In this document: in pieces, positions 53,357 to 64,000 of the stretch | Numbering within the stretch: position 1 is the stretch's first letter | Layout of the letters: each line of letters opens with the position of its first letter | DNA from: Pestalotiopsis fici W106-1 | Taxonomy: Eukaryota > Ascomycota > Sordariomycetes > Amphisphaeriales > Sporocadaceae | Length of the DNA: 64,000 nucleotides | Direction of reading: 5' to 3' | Assembly: GCF_000516985.1 (NCBI RefSeq) | Contig: NW_006917091.1 | Span: 6,797,521-6,861,520 of the forward strand | Made by a program: the position numbers and the translations under genes | The notes under the pieces: model-generated | Told to the model about the DNA's origin: nothing | The model's database searches: none | What the model saw: only the letters and a program-made list of their open reading frames with translations

Positions 53357-56300
53357 ATGACAGACACCGCGTCGCCCCATGCTGCACCTGCACACGACAA
53401 TGTTTCCCCGGAAGAAAACACCACGCCCTCTTCTGATGCGCCCCCGGCTCAGAACGGAAAGCCAATTCTGAAACCTCTGGACACGACCACCCATAACCAT
53501 ATTTCGCAAGATTCAAGCAGTGACTCTGATTTAACGCCAGTAAAGTCCGACGATGATGAACGCGTTTCTGCCTCGATCTTGCAGGACGCGCCCAATGTCG
53601 AAAATGTTGGCGACATCCTCGACGACAGACCTGCAAAGCGCCCACGACTTTCGACGCCTCCTCCTAATTCCCTGGTGAAGAGACCGAAGCCAATATCGCC
53701 ACCGTGGAAGAAGTTTGAAGCGGACACGCCAACAACCTTTACTGAAGATGGCAAGCGCCGGTCTGGGAGAACCAACAATGTTCCTCTGGATCTGCAGCCT
53801 CAAGGACGCAAGCGCATGACACGGGGCGCTTTGAGCGATCAAAAGGGAACGCCAGCCAGCAAACCGCAGGTCAACGGCCAGCATAAAGGTGTTTCGTCCA
53901 GCAAGGCAACTCCTGTCAAGAGCAATACTCCAGCATCCAAATCGGCCAGCAACAAGAAAGCTCCTCCTCCTTCCACCACCAAGTCTGCTTCAAAAACATC
54001 AAGTCGCCGACGATCCTCCCCTCCGCCGCCAGTATCGCCGCAGCGCACATCTGCCAGACAACGAAGCGCACGTAATCTCCGTGGTAACTTTGAGTCTGGC
54101 GCGCGTGACTCACAAATCTCAAAACATGAAAGCCCGCGCTCAACGAGGATCAAGCTGCGCGTTCGTGCGACTGCCATTCCAATCGTTCACCCGAACCAAG
54201 TAAATGTCTATCCTGGACAGACAGTGGCACGCCCCAAGATAGGAGAGACGTTCGCAGATTTCATCGACAAGGCATCAACCTTCGACATCAAAGATGGAGG
54301 TTGGCAGGATCCTCTCGACGATGGTCCTCCCTACACAGATGCTCAAGCGGAGGCTGACGCCAAGGTACTTTTGCGGGTCGAGGACGAGTCGAAGCCTGGT
54401 GGAATGCTTAGCGAGGAGCGTTGCGCATTGTTTGTGCCCGATGTCGCCGAGGAACCTGCACGGCAATGGGCACAGTACGATCATCTCTTGAGAGCAGCGA
54501 CAAATTTCCGAAAGCTCATGGTTCAGGAGCACCAAAGACACAAACAGACAGCCAAGAGGCTCGCAGAGGCCTGTCGCGACGAGTGGATTCGCCGACAACC
54601 GAAATCAACCGAACAGATCGAGGCCGAAGCCAGAGCACTGTGGATAGCACGCTACAAGACGGTCGCCAAAGCATTAATAGGCACCTGGGAGAATGTTCGT
54701 GTTGAGATCAATCGCCGCCGGCTTGAGGAATACGAAGCCAAGAGACAGAAAGAGGTCAAGGCTGCTCTCAACGAAGCTGTCAACATGTCCGAGCTCAAAC
54801 TACAAGCTCGTCGCGCCCACTTTGATTCAGAAGCGTTGTCGACAGACGATGAAGAAGAGCTAGAAGAAGATGAGATAGAAGACGACACCGAGCTGATGCA
54901 GGGCGATAGTGACGACAGTATGGCCTCGGAAGAAGAGTCAAAGACGAGTGAAAGTGTTCATGGGGATGAAGACAACATGTCATCGTCCGATGACGAGGAT
55001 GATGCTAAGTCAACGACGTCCGATGCCGACCTGAACCAGGAACAACTTCGACAAAAATACGCCAATGTCCCCGACCTGCCTCGAAATGAAGAGCCAACAG
55101 CAGCAGGAGAAGATGCGGATACGCCGGCTAACTTGGCAGATGATGAAACCAGCGACGAATCCGTGGACATGGACGATGATATGGGCTCGAGTGATGAAAT
55201 GGACAGTGGTAGCGAAGATGGATCTGAAGTTGCCAGTGATGAAGAGGATGACGAGCCACTGGGCACGTTGGGATTTTTGTTTGGCAAGTCTGAGCTGAAA
55301 AAGCTGCAAAATGAGCAACCTGCTGAACCGGACGATATACCTGATACCCCAATGGAGGATGCCCCTGAACCAATTGCAGACGAGCCTTCGACTATGGTCA
55401 ATGGAACCGCCGAAACGAATGGGGATGTTCGGTCGCCAGCATTGGTTGCAGAACAGGCAGAAACACAAAAGGATCCATCCGAAGCTGACAAGCCCGACGA
55501 AATCGCAGCTGTACCTGAGCCGCTGAAATTGGAGACTGTTGGTATGGAAGTCATTGATGCTGTTGAGGAGGTCAAGGCTGGCCATACAACTGCCATTGCA
55601 ACGGCGGACACGAGTGCTGCACCCGAAGCAATACCTAGCGTCGAGGATGCTCCTACCACCAATGGCCTGAACACAAGTCCCTTGCCCGACGGCATCGCGA
55701 CCAATTCAGCCAGCGTTGATGATACGCAGTCCCCAAGGACATCCGACACGAAGGTCTCGGAAATTGATACTGCTTCGACGGTAAATCAACCTGAAGTCAG
55801 TAGATCGACCTCACCTTCCCATACACCAAAGACGGAAATTCCCTTCTTGCTACGTGGTACACTGCGTGAATATCAGCACTTTGGTCTCGACTGGTTGGCA
55901 GGCTTGTACCAGAACAAGACGAATGGTATTTTGGCGGATGAAATGGGTCTTGGAAAGACTATACAAACAATTTCGCTTCTGGCTCATTTGGCTTGTCATC
56001 ACGAGGTGTGGGGACCTCATCTTGTCATTGTTCCCACAAGCGTTATGCTCAACTGGGAAATGGAGTTCAAGAAATGGTGTCCTGGTTTCAAAGTCCTCTC
56101 TTACTACGGCAGCATTGAAGAACGAAAACGAAAGCGGCAGGGTTGGCAGACTGATGACATGTGGAATGTCTGCATCACATCATATCAAATCGTTTTGCAA
56201 GACCAGCAGGTCTTTAAACGGCGACGGTGGCATTATATGATTTTGGATGAAGCGCACAACATCAAGAATTTTCAGTCCAAGCGCTGGCAAACACTTCTTG

Positions 56301-58522
56301 GCTTCAACACTCAAGCTCGACTACTGCTCACTGGAACGCCATTGCAAAACAACCTGACAGAACTATGGTCCTTGCTCTTCTTTTTGATGCCTTCGGAGAA
56401 TGGTGTGGGTGGGTTTGCTGATTTGGCGGAGTTTCATGAATGGTTCCGCAAGCCAGAGTCGCAGATTCTTGAAAGTGGCCGAGAGCAGATGGACGATGAG
56501 GCACGTGCCATTATTTCCAAGCTGCATAAAGTCTTGAGACCTTATCTTCTTCGGCGTCTCAAGGCAGATGTCGAGAAGCAGATGCCAGCCAAGTATGAGC
56601 ATGTTGAGTTTTGCCGATTGTCTCGGCGCCAGAGGGAGTTGTACGATGGATTCCTCGCCCGCACCGATACGCGACAGGCCTTGGCTTCCGGCAACTACAT
56701 TTCCGTCATCAACTGTCTGATGCAGCTACGGAAGGTGTGCAATCACCCGGACCTCTTTGTGGAGAGGCCCATCATGACGTCCTTCCGCCAACGAACTTCA
56801 GTCATTGGCGAATACGGGTTCACAAATCACTTGTTAAAAGACAAGTTTCTAGCAAAGAAGCCCATGACGCAAGTCAGCCTGGAATTTTTGAACTTTATGC
56901 CGACGATATACGAAGATCTGTCGCTCAGCGAATGTCAACGCACTGCACAGCTGTCGACACATTACGATTTGATGAAACTGCGTGAGTCGCAAGAGCAACG
57001 CGCCAGAGCCTGTCCTACAAGTTGCGACCCGTCTACCGTCGAGTCAAATCTTGTCTATCTCGAAGGAGCCTCCCGTCGGCGACGATACGAAGAACTCCAG
57101 CATCTCGTGTACCTCACGGCTTTACGATGCCAACAACAGCCTATCTATGGCAAATGGCTTCGGGATTTCCTCACCATTGGCGCGAACGAGAGACCGTCAA
57201 AGCCCCGGCCAAAGGTTCCCGCAAAGATCATGGCCTGGTTCGAGGAGGATTCGACATTCCTGCGCTCCATGGTGTTGGATGTCGATCAGCGTGCTGCAGA
57301 AATGAAAACAACAATTTCAAAGTTTGCTTGCATCACTCCAGCAGTCATTACGAGGGATGTTGATCAATTTGTACTTGGGTCAAAGGGAGTGGGTGCATTC
57401 ACAGAGGCAGATCTGCGTCTATCGGCGCCTGTACGCTACTCTCCTTTCATGCCCAAGGAGACACCTCTTGATCCTTGGCATGAGGCTCGGATGCGCCTCA
57501 GCATTCAGTTTCCCGACAAACGCCTGTTGCAATACGACTGTGGCAAGTTGCAAGCACTAGACAAACTTTTGCGCAAGCTCCAATCCGGAGGGCATCGTGC
57601 CTTGATCTTCACGCAAATGACCAAAGTGCTAGACATTTTGGAGCAGTTCCTCAACATACACGGCCACAAATACCTTCGACTTGATGGCGCGACAAAGGTT
57701 GAACAGCGCCAGATTCTCACAGATCGGTTCAACAATGACAATAGAATTCTGTGTTTTATTCTATCGACTCGGTCTGGCGGTCTGGGCATCAATCTGACTG
57801 GAGCGGATACTGTCATCTTTTACGATCAAGACTGGAACCCTGCCATGGACAAGCAATGCCAGGACAGATGTCACCGTATTGGTCAGACCAGGGATGTCCA
57901 CATCTACCGCTTGGTGTCTGAGCATACCATCGAGGCCAACATTCTCCGAAAAGCCAGCCAGAAGCAAATGCTTGATGATGTTGTCATTCAGGAAGGTGGT
58001 TTCACAACGGACTACTTTAATAAAATGTCCGTTCATGACGTGATGAAAGATGTTGGCAGTGACCTGCAGGAAGACATGGTGGGTGACGCCATGGACCGGG
58101 TTCTTGGTACAGCAGAAGAACGCGGCGAGCGCGCAGTTGGGCGGGTTCTTGAACAGGCCGAAGACAGAGAAGACGTCGCTGCCGCTCATGTTGCAGAAAA
58201 GGAGATTAGAGAAGACGACGCCGATTTCGACGAGAACGCAATAACAGCCTCGGCTTCTGGTGCTTCCAGCGCAAGACAAGGCACCCCCGCGACCCGAGAC
58301 GCATCTGCTGCGCCCGGGCGTTCCAATCTGGGGCTTTACGAAGAATCAGCCGCAGAGCCAGTGGAGATTGACCTCAATGCATGGAAAGAGCAGATCCACA
58401 ATATTGACGAGTTCATGATGAGCACTATGACGGTAATGCTCGAGGGCACGCCTCTTGAGATTCCCAAGGATAAAAAGAAAGGAAAGAACAACAAGAAGGG
58501 CAAGGATCACAGGAAGCGCTGA
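53357..58522 (+). CDS. swr1: SWR1 chromatin-remodelling ATPase
   Basis: Intronless, 1721 residues from ATG 53357. The order of parts is that of SWR1: a disordered basic/Ser-Pro N-terminus, an HSA domain around residues 360-470 (QWAQYDHLLRAATNFRKLM onward), an acidic Asp/Glu/Ser stretch (about 490-640), then a Snf2 ATPase with DEMGLGKT (about 860) and DEAHNIKN (about 962). A long insertion separates the two ATPase lobes, the hallmark of the INO80/SWR1 class, before lobe 2 with YLRLDGATKVEQRQIL, STRSGGLGINLTGADTV and RCHRIGQTRDVHIYRLVSE. The C-terminal tail is Lys-rich. SWR1 exchanges H2A for the variant H2A.Z in promoter nucleosomes. A gene for the Vps71/Swc6-like subunit follows on the same strand. 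Confidence 0.96.
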   Translation: MTDTASPHAAPAHDNVSPEENTTPSSDAPPAQNGKPILKPLDTTTHNHISQDSSSDSDLTPVKSDDDERVSASILQDAPNVENVGDILDDRPAKRPRLSTPPPNSLVKRPKPISPPWKKFEADTPTTFTEDGKRRSGRTNNVPLDLQPQGRKRMTRGALSDQKGTPASKPQVNGQHKGVSSSKATPVKSNTPASKSASNKKAPPPSTTKSASKTSSRRRSSPPPPVSPQRTSARQRSARNLRGNFESGARDSQISKHESPRSTRIKLRVRATAIPIVHPNQVNVYPGQTVARPKIGETFADFIDKASTFDIKDGGWQDPLDDGPPYTDAQAEADAKVLLRVEDESKPGGMLSEERCALFVPDVAEEPARQWAQYDHLLRAATNFRKLMVQEHQRHKQTAKRLAEACRDEWIRRQPKSTEQIEAEARALWIARYKTVAKALIGTWENVRVEINRRRLEEYEAKRQKEVKAALNEAVNMSELKLQARRAHFDSEALSTDDEEELEEDEIEDDTELMQGDSDDSMASEEESKTSESVHGDEDNMSSSDDEDDAKSTTSDADLNQEQLRQKYANVPDLPRNEEPTAAGEDADTPANLADDETSDESVDMDDDMGSSDEMDSGSEDGSEVASDEEDDEPLGTLGFLFGKSELKKLQNEQPAEPDDIPDTPMEDAPEPIADEPSTMVNGTAETNGDVRSPALVAEQAETQKDPSEADKPDEIAAVPEPLKLETVGMEVIDAVEEVKAGHTTAIATADTSAAPEAIPSVEDAPTTNGLNTSPLPDGIATNSASVDDTQSPRTSDTKVSEIDTASTVNQPEVSRSTSPSHTPKTEIPFLLRGTLREYQHFGLDWLAGLYQNKTNGILADEMGLGKTIQTISLLAHLACHHEVWGPHLVIVPTSVMLNWEMEFKKWCPGFKVLSYYGSIEERKRKRQGWQTDDMWNVCITSYQIVLQDQQVFKRRRWHYMILDEAHNIKNFQSKRWQTLLGFNTQARLLLTGTPLQNNLTELWSLLFFLMPSENGVGGFADLAEFHEWFRKPESQILESGREQMDDEARAIISKLHKVLRPYLLRRLKADVEKQMPAKYEHVEFCRLSRRQRELYDGFLARTDTRQALASGNYISVINCLMQLRKVCNHPDLFVERPIMTSFRQRTSVIGEYGFTNHLLKDKFLAKKPMTQVSLEFLNFMPTIYEDLSLSECQRTAQLSTHYDLMKLRESQEQRARACPTSCDPSTVESNLVYLEGASRRRRYEELQHLVYLTALRCQQQPIYGKWLRDFLTIGANERPSKPRPKVPAKIMAWFEEDSTFLRSMVLDVDQRAAEMKTTISKFACITPAVITRDVDQFVLGSKGVGAFTEADLRLSAPVRYSPFMPKETPLDPWHEARMRLSIQFPDKRLLQYDCGKLQALDKLLRKLQSGGHRALIFTQMTKVLDILEQFLNIHGHKYLRLDGATKVEQRQILTDRFNNDNRILCFILSTRSGGLGINLTGADTVIFYDQDWNPAMDKQCQDRCHRIGQTRDVHIYRLVSEHTIEANILRKASQKQMLDDVVIQEGGFTTDYFNKMSVHDVMKDVGSDLQEDMVGDAMDRVLGTAEERGERAVGRVLEQAEDREDVAAAHVAEKEIREDDADFDENAITASASGASSARQGTPATRDASAAPGRSNLGLYEESAAEPVEIDLNAWKEQIHNIDEFMMSTMTVMLEGTPLEIPKDKKKGKNNKKGKDHRKR

Positions 58523-59260
58523 GGGCGCCCGTGATACTGTTCACCCTGCACCGTAATTGTATTATATGTAATTCCCATTAGAGAATGGTCAAATCCAGCG
58601 TGGCATTGCGGTGTTTGGGTATTTGAGGTACAAACAGTACTGGCAGCATGACGACAAAAAAAAGGTTTTATACATATGACCAGGCGTTGGGATCATGAGG
58701 AATTGCCGTGGGATGATTGCATCAGCATCCTAGAAAATTGGCTTGCGAGCTGCTAGACAAAAATTTCAAAGTCAATAAAAGAACCGGGCCATGATGGCTC
58801 ACATCCCCGCTATTCTTAAAAGCAATCAAGTCCCCGAGCAATATTATTACAGTCTGTATTTCTGCTACGAGGACTCTGCAATGAGCGCACAGGTGGACCA
58901 CATAGGTCAGTTGCTGGTTCTCTGTACGTTATTGAGTAGGCTGAGTATTCCACATATCCAACGGCCTAATGGAGTTCGAGTTATGTATAATTCTAGTCCA
59001 TATCGATTTGATAAATATTTGTAGCAACACTTCTGTTAAAGTGAGTCAAATACTCTGGGTCTGCATGCACATATAACAGCAGCTTTCTTGGTTAGGTAGA
59101 TACTTTATATACTACTGAGACCTTATAGCAGAGCGGATGTTTAGCGCGGAACTCTTTCCGCCAGGTGCCCCGAAACTTCAATTTAGTGAACCAAAGCTCC
59201 TCCCAGACCCCAACCTCGGGCTTCAAACTCCATATCCAACAACTAGGAGGGATTCTCACA
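58523..59260. other. Intergenic region between SWR1 and HIT-finger genes
   Basis: Holds the SWR1 3' flank and the promoter of the Vps71-like gene. An open frame runs into the latter's ATG but has no ATG of its own. Confidence 0.5.
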
Positions 59261-60190
59261 ATGAACAACTTTGGCGTAATAGAGGTCGCGACAGCGCGAA
59301 CGACCAACGCCCCAGGCTGGGCCTACGTACCAGACACGGGCCCCGCGCCCACCTCATCCATTGGCGCAGGCAACCAGTCGCGCAGCAAGCGTGCCCGCAA
59401 TACCGGCCCAGCTAACCTCAGCCATGCGGACTTGACGGCGCGGCAGGAGGCCAAAGTGCGCCGCGAGCTCGAGGTACTCGACCGCGACAACTCTCGCGAC
59501 GTCGTCATACCCGTCCCGACATCATCGAGGTCCGCAAACAGCAAACATACCCCCAATGTCCGCAAGATCCTCCAGAGCCAAAAGACGTTTGCCAACCACC
59601 TCGACGACTTTATCGCCGCGGGCGCCGGGCTGGACATTCCGGCCGCAGCCATTACGGGCGCCGCTGCCGTGGGAGGCAGCTCAAGATCGGCGGCGGCGGC
59701 AGCCACTGCGGCCATTCGACGCGAGAGGACGGCGGGCGCACCGCAGCAGAGCCAGAGAAAGCCCGACACCACCACGGCAGGCAGTAAGCCCGGCGGCACC
59801 AGCAACAAACAAGCGCCAACAGAAGACGTGGAAATGACCGACGCCGAACCAACCACGGCAGACACAAACTCGGTCTCGGCGTACCTCCAAGCCTACGACG
59901 GTCCCCGGCCAGCGCCGCACCCCGCCGACAACGACCCCTTGCTCACGTCCGTGGTACCGCCCGTGCCGTCGGACGAGGAGCTCAGGGCACTGCTCTCGGC
60001 GCCGCCCCTGACCTATCTCGACGCCAAGGCAGGCTGGAACGACGAGGATCAGCGGTACCCGACGAGGGTGTTTTGCGAGGTCTGCGGGTACTGGGGCCGG
60101 GTGCGGTGCATGAAGTGCGGCGTCAGGGTTTGTGCCCTTGAGTGCCTAGAGACGCACCGCGAGGAGTGTGTTACGCGGTACGGACTATAG
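59261..60190 (+). CDS. HIT zinc-finger protein, Vps71/Swc6-like SWR1-complex subunit
   Basis: Intronless, 309 residues from ATG 59261, the first ATG in frame (MNNFGVIEVATARTT). The N-terminal half is basic with a conserved-looking helix (LTARQEAKVRRELEVLDRDN) and KILQSQKTFANHLDDFIA, followed by an Ala-rich and low-complexity linker. The C-terminus is a HIT finger: C272, C275, C283, C286, C291, C295, H299 and C303, ending in CVTRYGL. The segment PPLTYLDAKAGWNDEDQRYP ahead of the finger is the usual context in fungal Vps71/Swc6. Swc6, with Swc2 and Arp6, forms part of SWR1 and helps in nucleosome and H2A.Z handling. Location just after SWR1 supports the call; other HIT-finger proteins (Hit1, Bcd1) differ in context. 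Confidence 0.88.
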   Translation: MNNFGVIEVATARTTNAPGWAYVPDTGPAPTSSIGAGNQSRSKRARNTGPANLSHADLTARQEAKVRRELEVLDRDNSRDVVIPVPTSSRSANSKHTPNVRKILQSQKTFANHLDDFIAAGAGLDIPAAAITGAAAVGGSSRSAAAAATAAIRRERTAGAPQQSQRKPDTTTAGSKPGGTSNKQAPTEDVEMTDAEPTTADTNSVSAYLQAYDGPRPAPHPADNDPLLTSVVPPVPSDEELRALLSAPPLTYLDAKAGWNDEDQRYPTRVFCEVCGYWGRVRCMKCGVRVCALECLETHREECVTRYGL

Positions 60191-63100
60191 AAGAGCATTG
60201 AGGAAGGACGTGTATTTATTAGGAGCTTGGTTTGGAGTTTGGGGATTATAAAAATCATGAGCCACACAAACCCAAGGCACTGGGTGGACAAAAGCATAGA
60301 AAGATACCCTGAATAGCAATATTGATTGTTTACTTGACACTAACTAATATTTCAGTGGTATATCCATCCTGTCTGTGACAAGTTACATTCGAAAGTGTGA
60401 TTGAATTCCATGGTGCAACTTGACAATTCAGTCAGTATAAAACAATTCGCATAGAGTAGAGAGGTTCGTGTGTATATGAACCCGGTCGGTTTTGAATATC
60501 TCAGGCATCATATTCGACTGCTCTTTCAAGCCTCAAACGTGGAGGTCAAGTGATACATGAGACAGGTGCGACTGATTTGCTTGAAACGAGATGAAACGGT
60601 ATCTCATGCCCATGACTTGGCAGCTCAATCATTTATGATATCTCTTTGGCAGTGGACAACTGAGACGGACATTCTCTCCCAGGGGATTATACGCTGGAAA
60701 CTCTCGAAGCGCCGGCGCATGTATGATTCGAAGATCGGAATGGGTAGATGTTTCCACCGTTAGGAGGGAGACATGACAAAGTCATGGCTAGGATGTACGT
60801 CTGGAATACATGGACTCTGATCATTTGGAACATTTCCAGGAATAATCGTAGCGTCAGCATGATAAGTCATCGGTCAAGCCTGGAAGAATAAAACACACAA
60901 CTTACACTTGCTGTATTCTTATTGCTGTAAAAGCATAACATAGTCGTCAAGTTGCTCTAGGCACGAAAGAAGGCATGCAAGAATAGTCATGGAACTTGAA
61001 GACCCCGACTTGACGTGGGCATTGTCGCCTCCCCGAAAAAAAAAACTGACTCTCTGAGTCTGCAGACCGTGGTGGTTGAACATCAAGCAAGCATGACTTA
61101 CCATCAAAGCCCCGATCCTTGTTTCCATGTACTGGCGGCACCGGGCAGTTTTACTTTTGCAGCCAACACAGTTAAGCCAGGAGTTTCATACCGCAGCAGC
61201 TGAGTATTCCATGGTTGTCTCGATGGAGAGGCCAATATACCTAGTATGATGGGAGCAGGACAGAGGTACATACAGATCCCACGAGGCTTACACGGTGCCT
61301 ATTGGGCCTATTTAGGGCATTGAGGGTTATTGGCGGTGAAGCATGTGAAATCTTGACGGGAACTCGTCGTGCGGAGAGCATCCTCATTGCACACAAGGGA
61401 TCATCTTTGTTGGTTTGACGCCAAGTTGTACTAATTTCTGCCTTGAGAGAAAGGACCATGATGCAGTAGAGGCTGTGACAAGGTCGTTGGCATTGCGATT
61501 GCTTCAAATCAGGATGCGGTTTCTGGAAGGCTTGAACACCTTGCATACATGTCGTGTGGATTCCTGTTCCTCTATTTTTCTGCTTTGTGTCTGGTACTCG
61601 GAGCCAGAACCTCGAGCATGTACTGTCCATTTCCGTGGAGGGGGTCTCCGTATCATGCACAATGAAGGGTGTCTTTCCCTGGTCTCTGCTGAGGAGGTGA
61701 GGTACTCATGCACGTTGCTTCTCATCCTGGCTATGCTTCATCACGGTTCACATGTATGTGTGTTGTCGGCAAGACTATCGGGTGCGTCTGTGAAGAGTAT
61801 CTGCCGCGGATGGAGGTTCACCATGAACGTCAGCCGGCTTACGCGCGTCTCTCGATCCAGTAACACTTTGAAGACTAGATATAGAGAGAGCAAGGATGAG
61901 CATCCTGACGGAAAATGAACTGCGCGAGTGTCGTTCGGAATGGTTGCCCATTGTGGAAAAGGGGTGTTCTCAAGTGGTGACACGAATTCATCCAAGTAGC
62001 GGCAGCTATCAGCGAGATCATGATTGAAGCCTTGCAAGAAGACTTGATACCCAATTACACACGAGGCAAGTCTTGTCCAGAGAAGCAGGTCAAGCGATGT
62101 TGTTGATCAACCCCAATCAACGTTGGAGTGGGTATAAGTCAGGTTAGGTGCATACTCGTCCGCGTCTTTTTCATGAGCCTTTACCGGAAGAGATCAAGAA
62201 ACTAGTCATTTGACTGTATGCTAACTGCGAATATGCGTGCTAATATTTGGTTGTCGGGACCGAGACTTTGGAAATGGCATCCCATCTATACACCGCGGTC
62301 TGCATGAACAACCGGTCTTGCAAAACTTCCGTTGACATTCCTCTTAGCCGGGGCAACGCACAGGGTCCAGCAGTACAAGAGGTTCAATCAGACAGATCGA
62401 TACATGGCCTATTACGGCAGGCATTATGGCTCATGATGGCAAAGAATGTTGCCATATCGGCTGTTGGATGAGCGTTATGGTCATTGACAAGCATTCGTAG
62501 GTGCCATGGGTGGATGATCCCCAGCTAGTCGAGACTCGCGATGCCCTCCATCAGATTGTCTAGCTTAAATTCGTCGACACTAGCAGTATGCAAACCGACA
62601 TAACAAGCAATCATGTATAGAGGTCGGATCGATAAGAAGTCGCTAAGAACTTTGACATGCAAAGCCGAAGGATTGCCTTGAATATCAACAAGGTCAACGA
62701 ATCCGGAGTAGGTTGTTGGCGCTTAATCGGTGGCTAGAAGCGCGGGGGCTCCACCAACAGCGTCCCAGCAGCATGGATGCAAGCCAGAGCCAGCCTGGGC
62801 CATTTCATGACTACGTGTATGGCTAGATTGTCGGGCTCAGGAAGGATTCGGTTTCTTTTGTTCAACTGAGGCTCGTGTATGGCTGGATTTTGGGCTCAGG
62901 AAAGGGTTCGACTTTTCTTGTTCCACATGAGGCTCAAACAGGCCAGAGATCGGGGTCGGCGCCAGCAAGCAATCGGGAGCCGCGCGCTGGGACGTTCGCT
63001 ACGTGTCGAACAAGATGGGAAGAAAGGCAATTGTATGGAGGAAAGGCATTCGCCAGATTTCCGGGGTACTAGCCCTGCTGAAAGAGCCCGGGCCAACGGT

Positions 63101-63420
63101 TGCTTTATCTAAGGATAGAGCTGATGAGGTGCATCATGATGCGCGCGCTCTGGGGCAGTACTGACCCTAGCCAAGCATGGCGGGTTCATATATTCAAGGG
63201 AAATAAGGGCTACTGGTTTGGCAAGTAATGAAGGCGGTTGTTTGTTTGATGGAGCCGCGCGCCGACTGAAGCAGTGGCAAGAAAATGCAGAAAATAGCAA
63301 AATAGAAAGGCTGGACCAAGAAAGAAAATAGAAAACAAGAAAATGTTCAAAATAGATTTTTTTTAGCAGCATACAACAACAAAAAACAGAAAACAGAAAA
63401 TAAACAGACGACGACTTAAG
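60191..63420. other. Gene-poor stretch
   Basis: Only unbiased open frames on both strands, none with splice logic or motifs. A 60-base tandem duplication lies at 62814-62934. No tRNA or transposon ends were recognised. Confidence 0.5.
62814..62934. repeat. Imperfect tandem duplication, about 60-base period
   Basis: Units 62814-62873 and 62874-62934 both start CGTGTATGGCT(A/G)GATT and end GAGGCT, with GGGCTCAGGAA shared in the middle. The copies differ at several positions and by one base in length. Confidence 0.85.
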
Positions 63421-64000
63421 CGCTGTGTTGAAGGAACATAAAGCGCCCCCGATTTCCCAACTGCCATGTTCGTGACTCTAAGAATTGCTCCATCACAAGG
63501 TCAGGAAAGCACAAGACACCTTTTTACCTTGAATTCTCCTCCTCCCATCTTGATCCCTTGCAATTGATCCCATTTTGGTCTTGACCAACAACCCAACACT
63601 TTATTCCAACATTTGAGCGATCAGAGCAATCACAAACACATTCCCCTTGCTTCGACATTGGCAGTCGGAGCTTCTAAAGCTAGGACGACCACCACCACTA
63701 TAGTCCCACATCCCAGCAGCTCATCAGCTGAGTAAAGCACTGTCCGATCCCAGCCTCTTTTCCCCTCTTTCATTGCAATTATAAGGCGAAGAAGGCGGTT
63801 TCTGTTTGCATCATCTGGCTATCGGTTGTTGCGTACTGAATCTCGTATTGCATCTACCATCTTGTTTGGAGGGGTGCAAAAAGAGAGTAGAGAGAGAATG
63901 TAAGTATCTACCACCATGTTTACCACCTACCCCAGGTACCTAGCAGCCAAACCAGCCAAACCTCACCACCTACCAGAAGTCTAGTAGGTTAGGTTCGTCC
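63421..64000 (+). promoter_or_regulatory. Probable promoter/5' leader of a gene beyond the right edge
   Basis: The stretch becomes rich in C/T with repeated CTCC, CCACC and ACCTACC patches, typical of fungal promoters and leaders. At 63900 a consensus donor (GAGAAT|GTAAGTATCT) appears. It could be a 5'UTR intron, or split the start codon as AT|G. No coding exon is visible before the edge. Confidence 0.35.

Noticed and set aside
61241..61660. Open frame of 139 codons, minus strand, overlapping a longer plus-strand frame
   Set aside because: Neither reading has a domain, signal peptide or intron support.
1..64000. CRISPR arrays, bacterial operons, riboswitches, tRNA or rRNA genes, and transposon ends
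   Set aside because: No regularly spaced repeats, no ribosome-binding or operon structure, no recognisable tRNA T-loop context or rRNA, and no transposase or terminal repeats were seen by eye; tRNAscan and repeat searches could not be run.

Overview
The window is nuclear DNA from a filamentous ascomycete (Pezizomycotina, most likely a sordariomycete). Genes are interrupted by short GT-AG introns (about 48-131 nt). The products are fungus-typical: a GT15 mannosyltransferase, PEX10, a Zn2Cys6 regulator, LysM effector-like proteins, a killer-toxin-like GH18 chitinase and a NACHT-type NLR. The species cannot be named from the sequence alone. Gene models below were spliced by hand, checking exon phase at every junction; many true starts lie inside longer open frames that begin at non-ATG codons.

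Layout. 1-6.4 kb: gene-poor, with fragments of one or two genes at the left edge, an AT/purine-rich tract, a secreted GPI-anchor-like protein and weak small genes. 6.4-15.6 kb: housekeeping block with a Dap1/MAPR haem protein, a GT15 mannosyltransferase, an Erd1-like EXS protein and PEX10, followed by a secreted intradiol dioxygenase. 17.1-19.3 kb: an intronless fusion of diaminopropionate ammonia-lyase with an M20 metallo-hydrolase. 20.0-33.6 kb: a 14-exon, 1777-residue CBM18-GH18 chitinase divergent from a multi-LysM gene, then a second, four-module LysM gene. 30-36.3 kb also holds two conserved-looking but unidentified genes. 38.3-45.5 kb: a compact putative catabolic cluster (Zn2Cys6 regulator, sulfatase, Dal5-type MFS permease, ATZ/TRZ-type amidohydrolase). 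46.8-51.1 kb: a NACHT NLR. 52.0-60.2 kb: complex I subunit NDUFB8, the chromatin remodeller SWR1 and, 0.74 kb downstream, a HIT-finger protein matching Vps71/Swc6, another SWR1-complex subunit. 60.2-64 kb: no supportable gene; the right end looks like the 5' leader of a gene outside the window.

How the parts work together. The chitinase and LysM proteins form a chitin-targeting locus: the enzyme cleaves chitin and the LysM proteins bind chitin or its oligomers. The fusion enzyme probably deacylates an N-acyl diaminopropionate and then breaks down the free amino acid; it matches neighbouring bacterial genes ygeX/ygeY. The 38-45 kb cluster looks like uptake and hydrolysis of a sulfated or N-containing nutrient under its own regulator. 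GT15 and Erd1 are both Golgi glycosylation functions; SWR1 and Vps71 act in the same complex.
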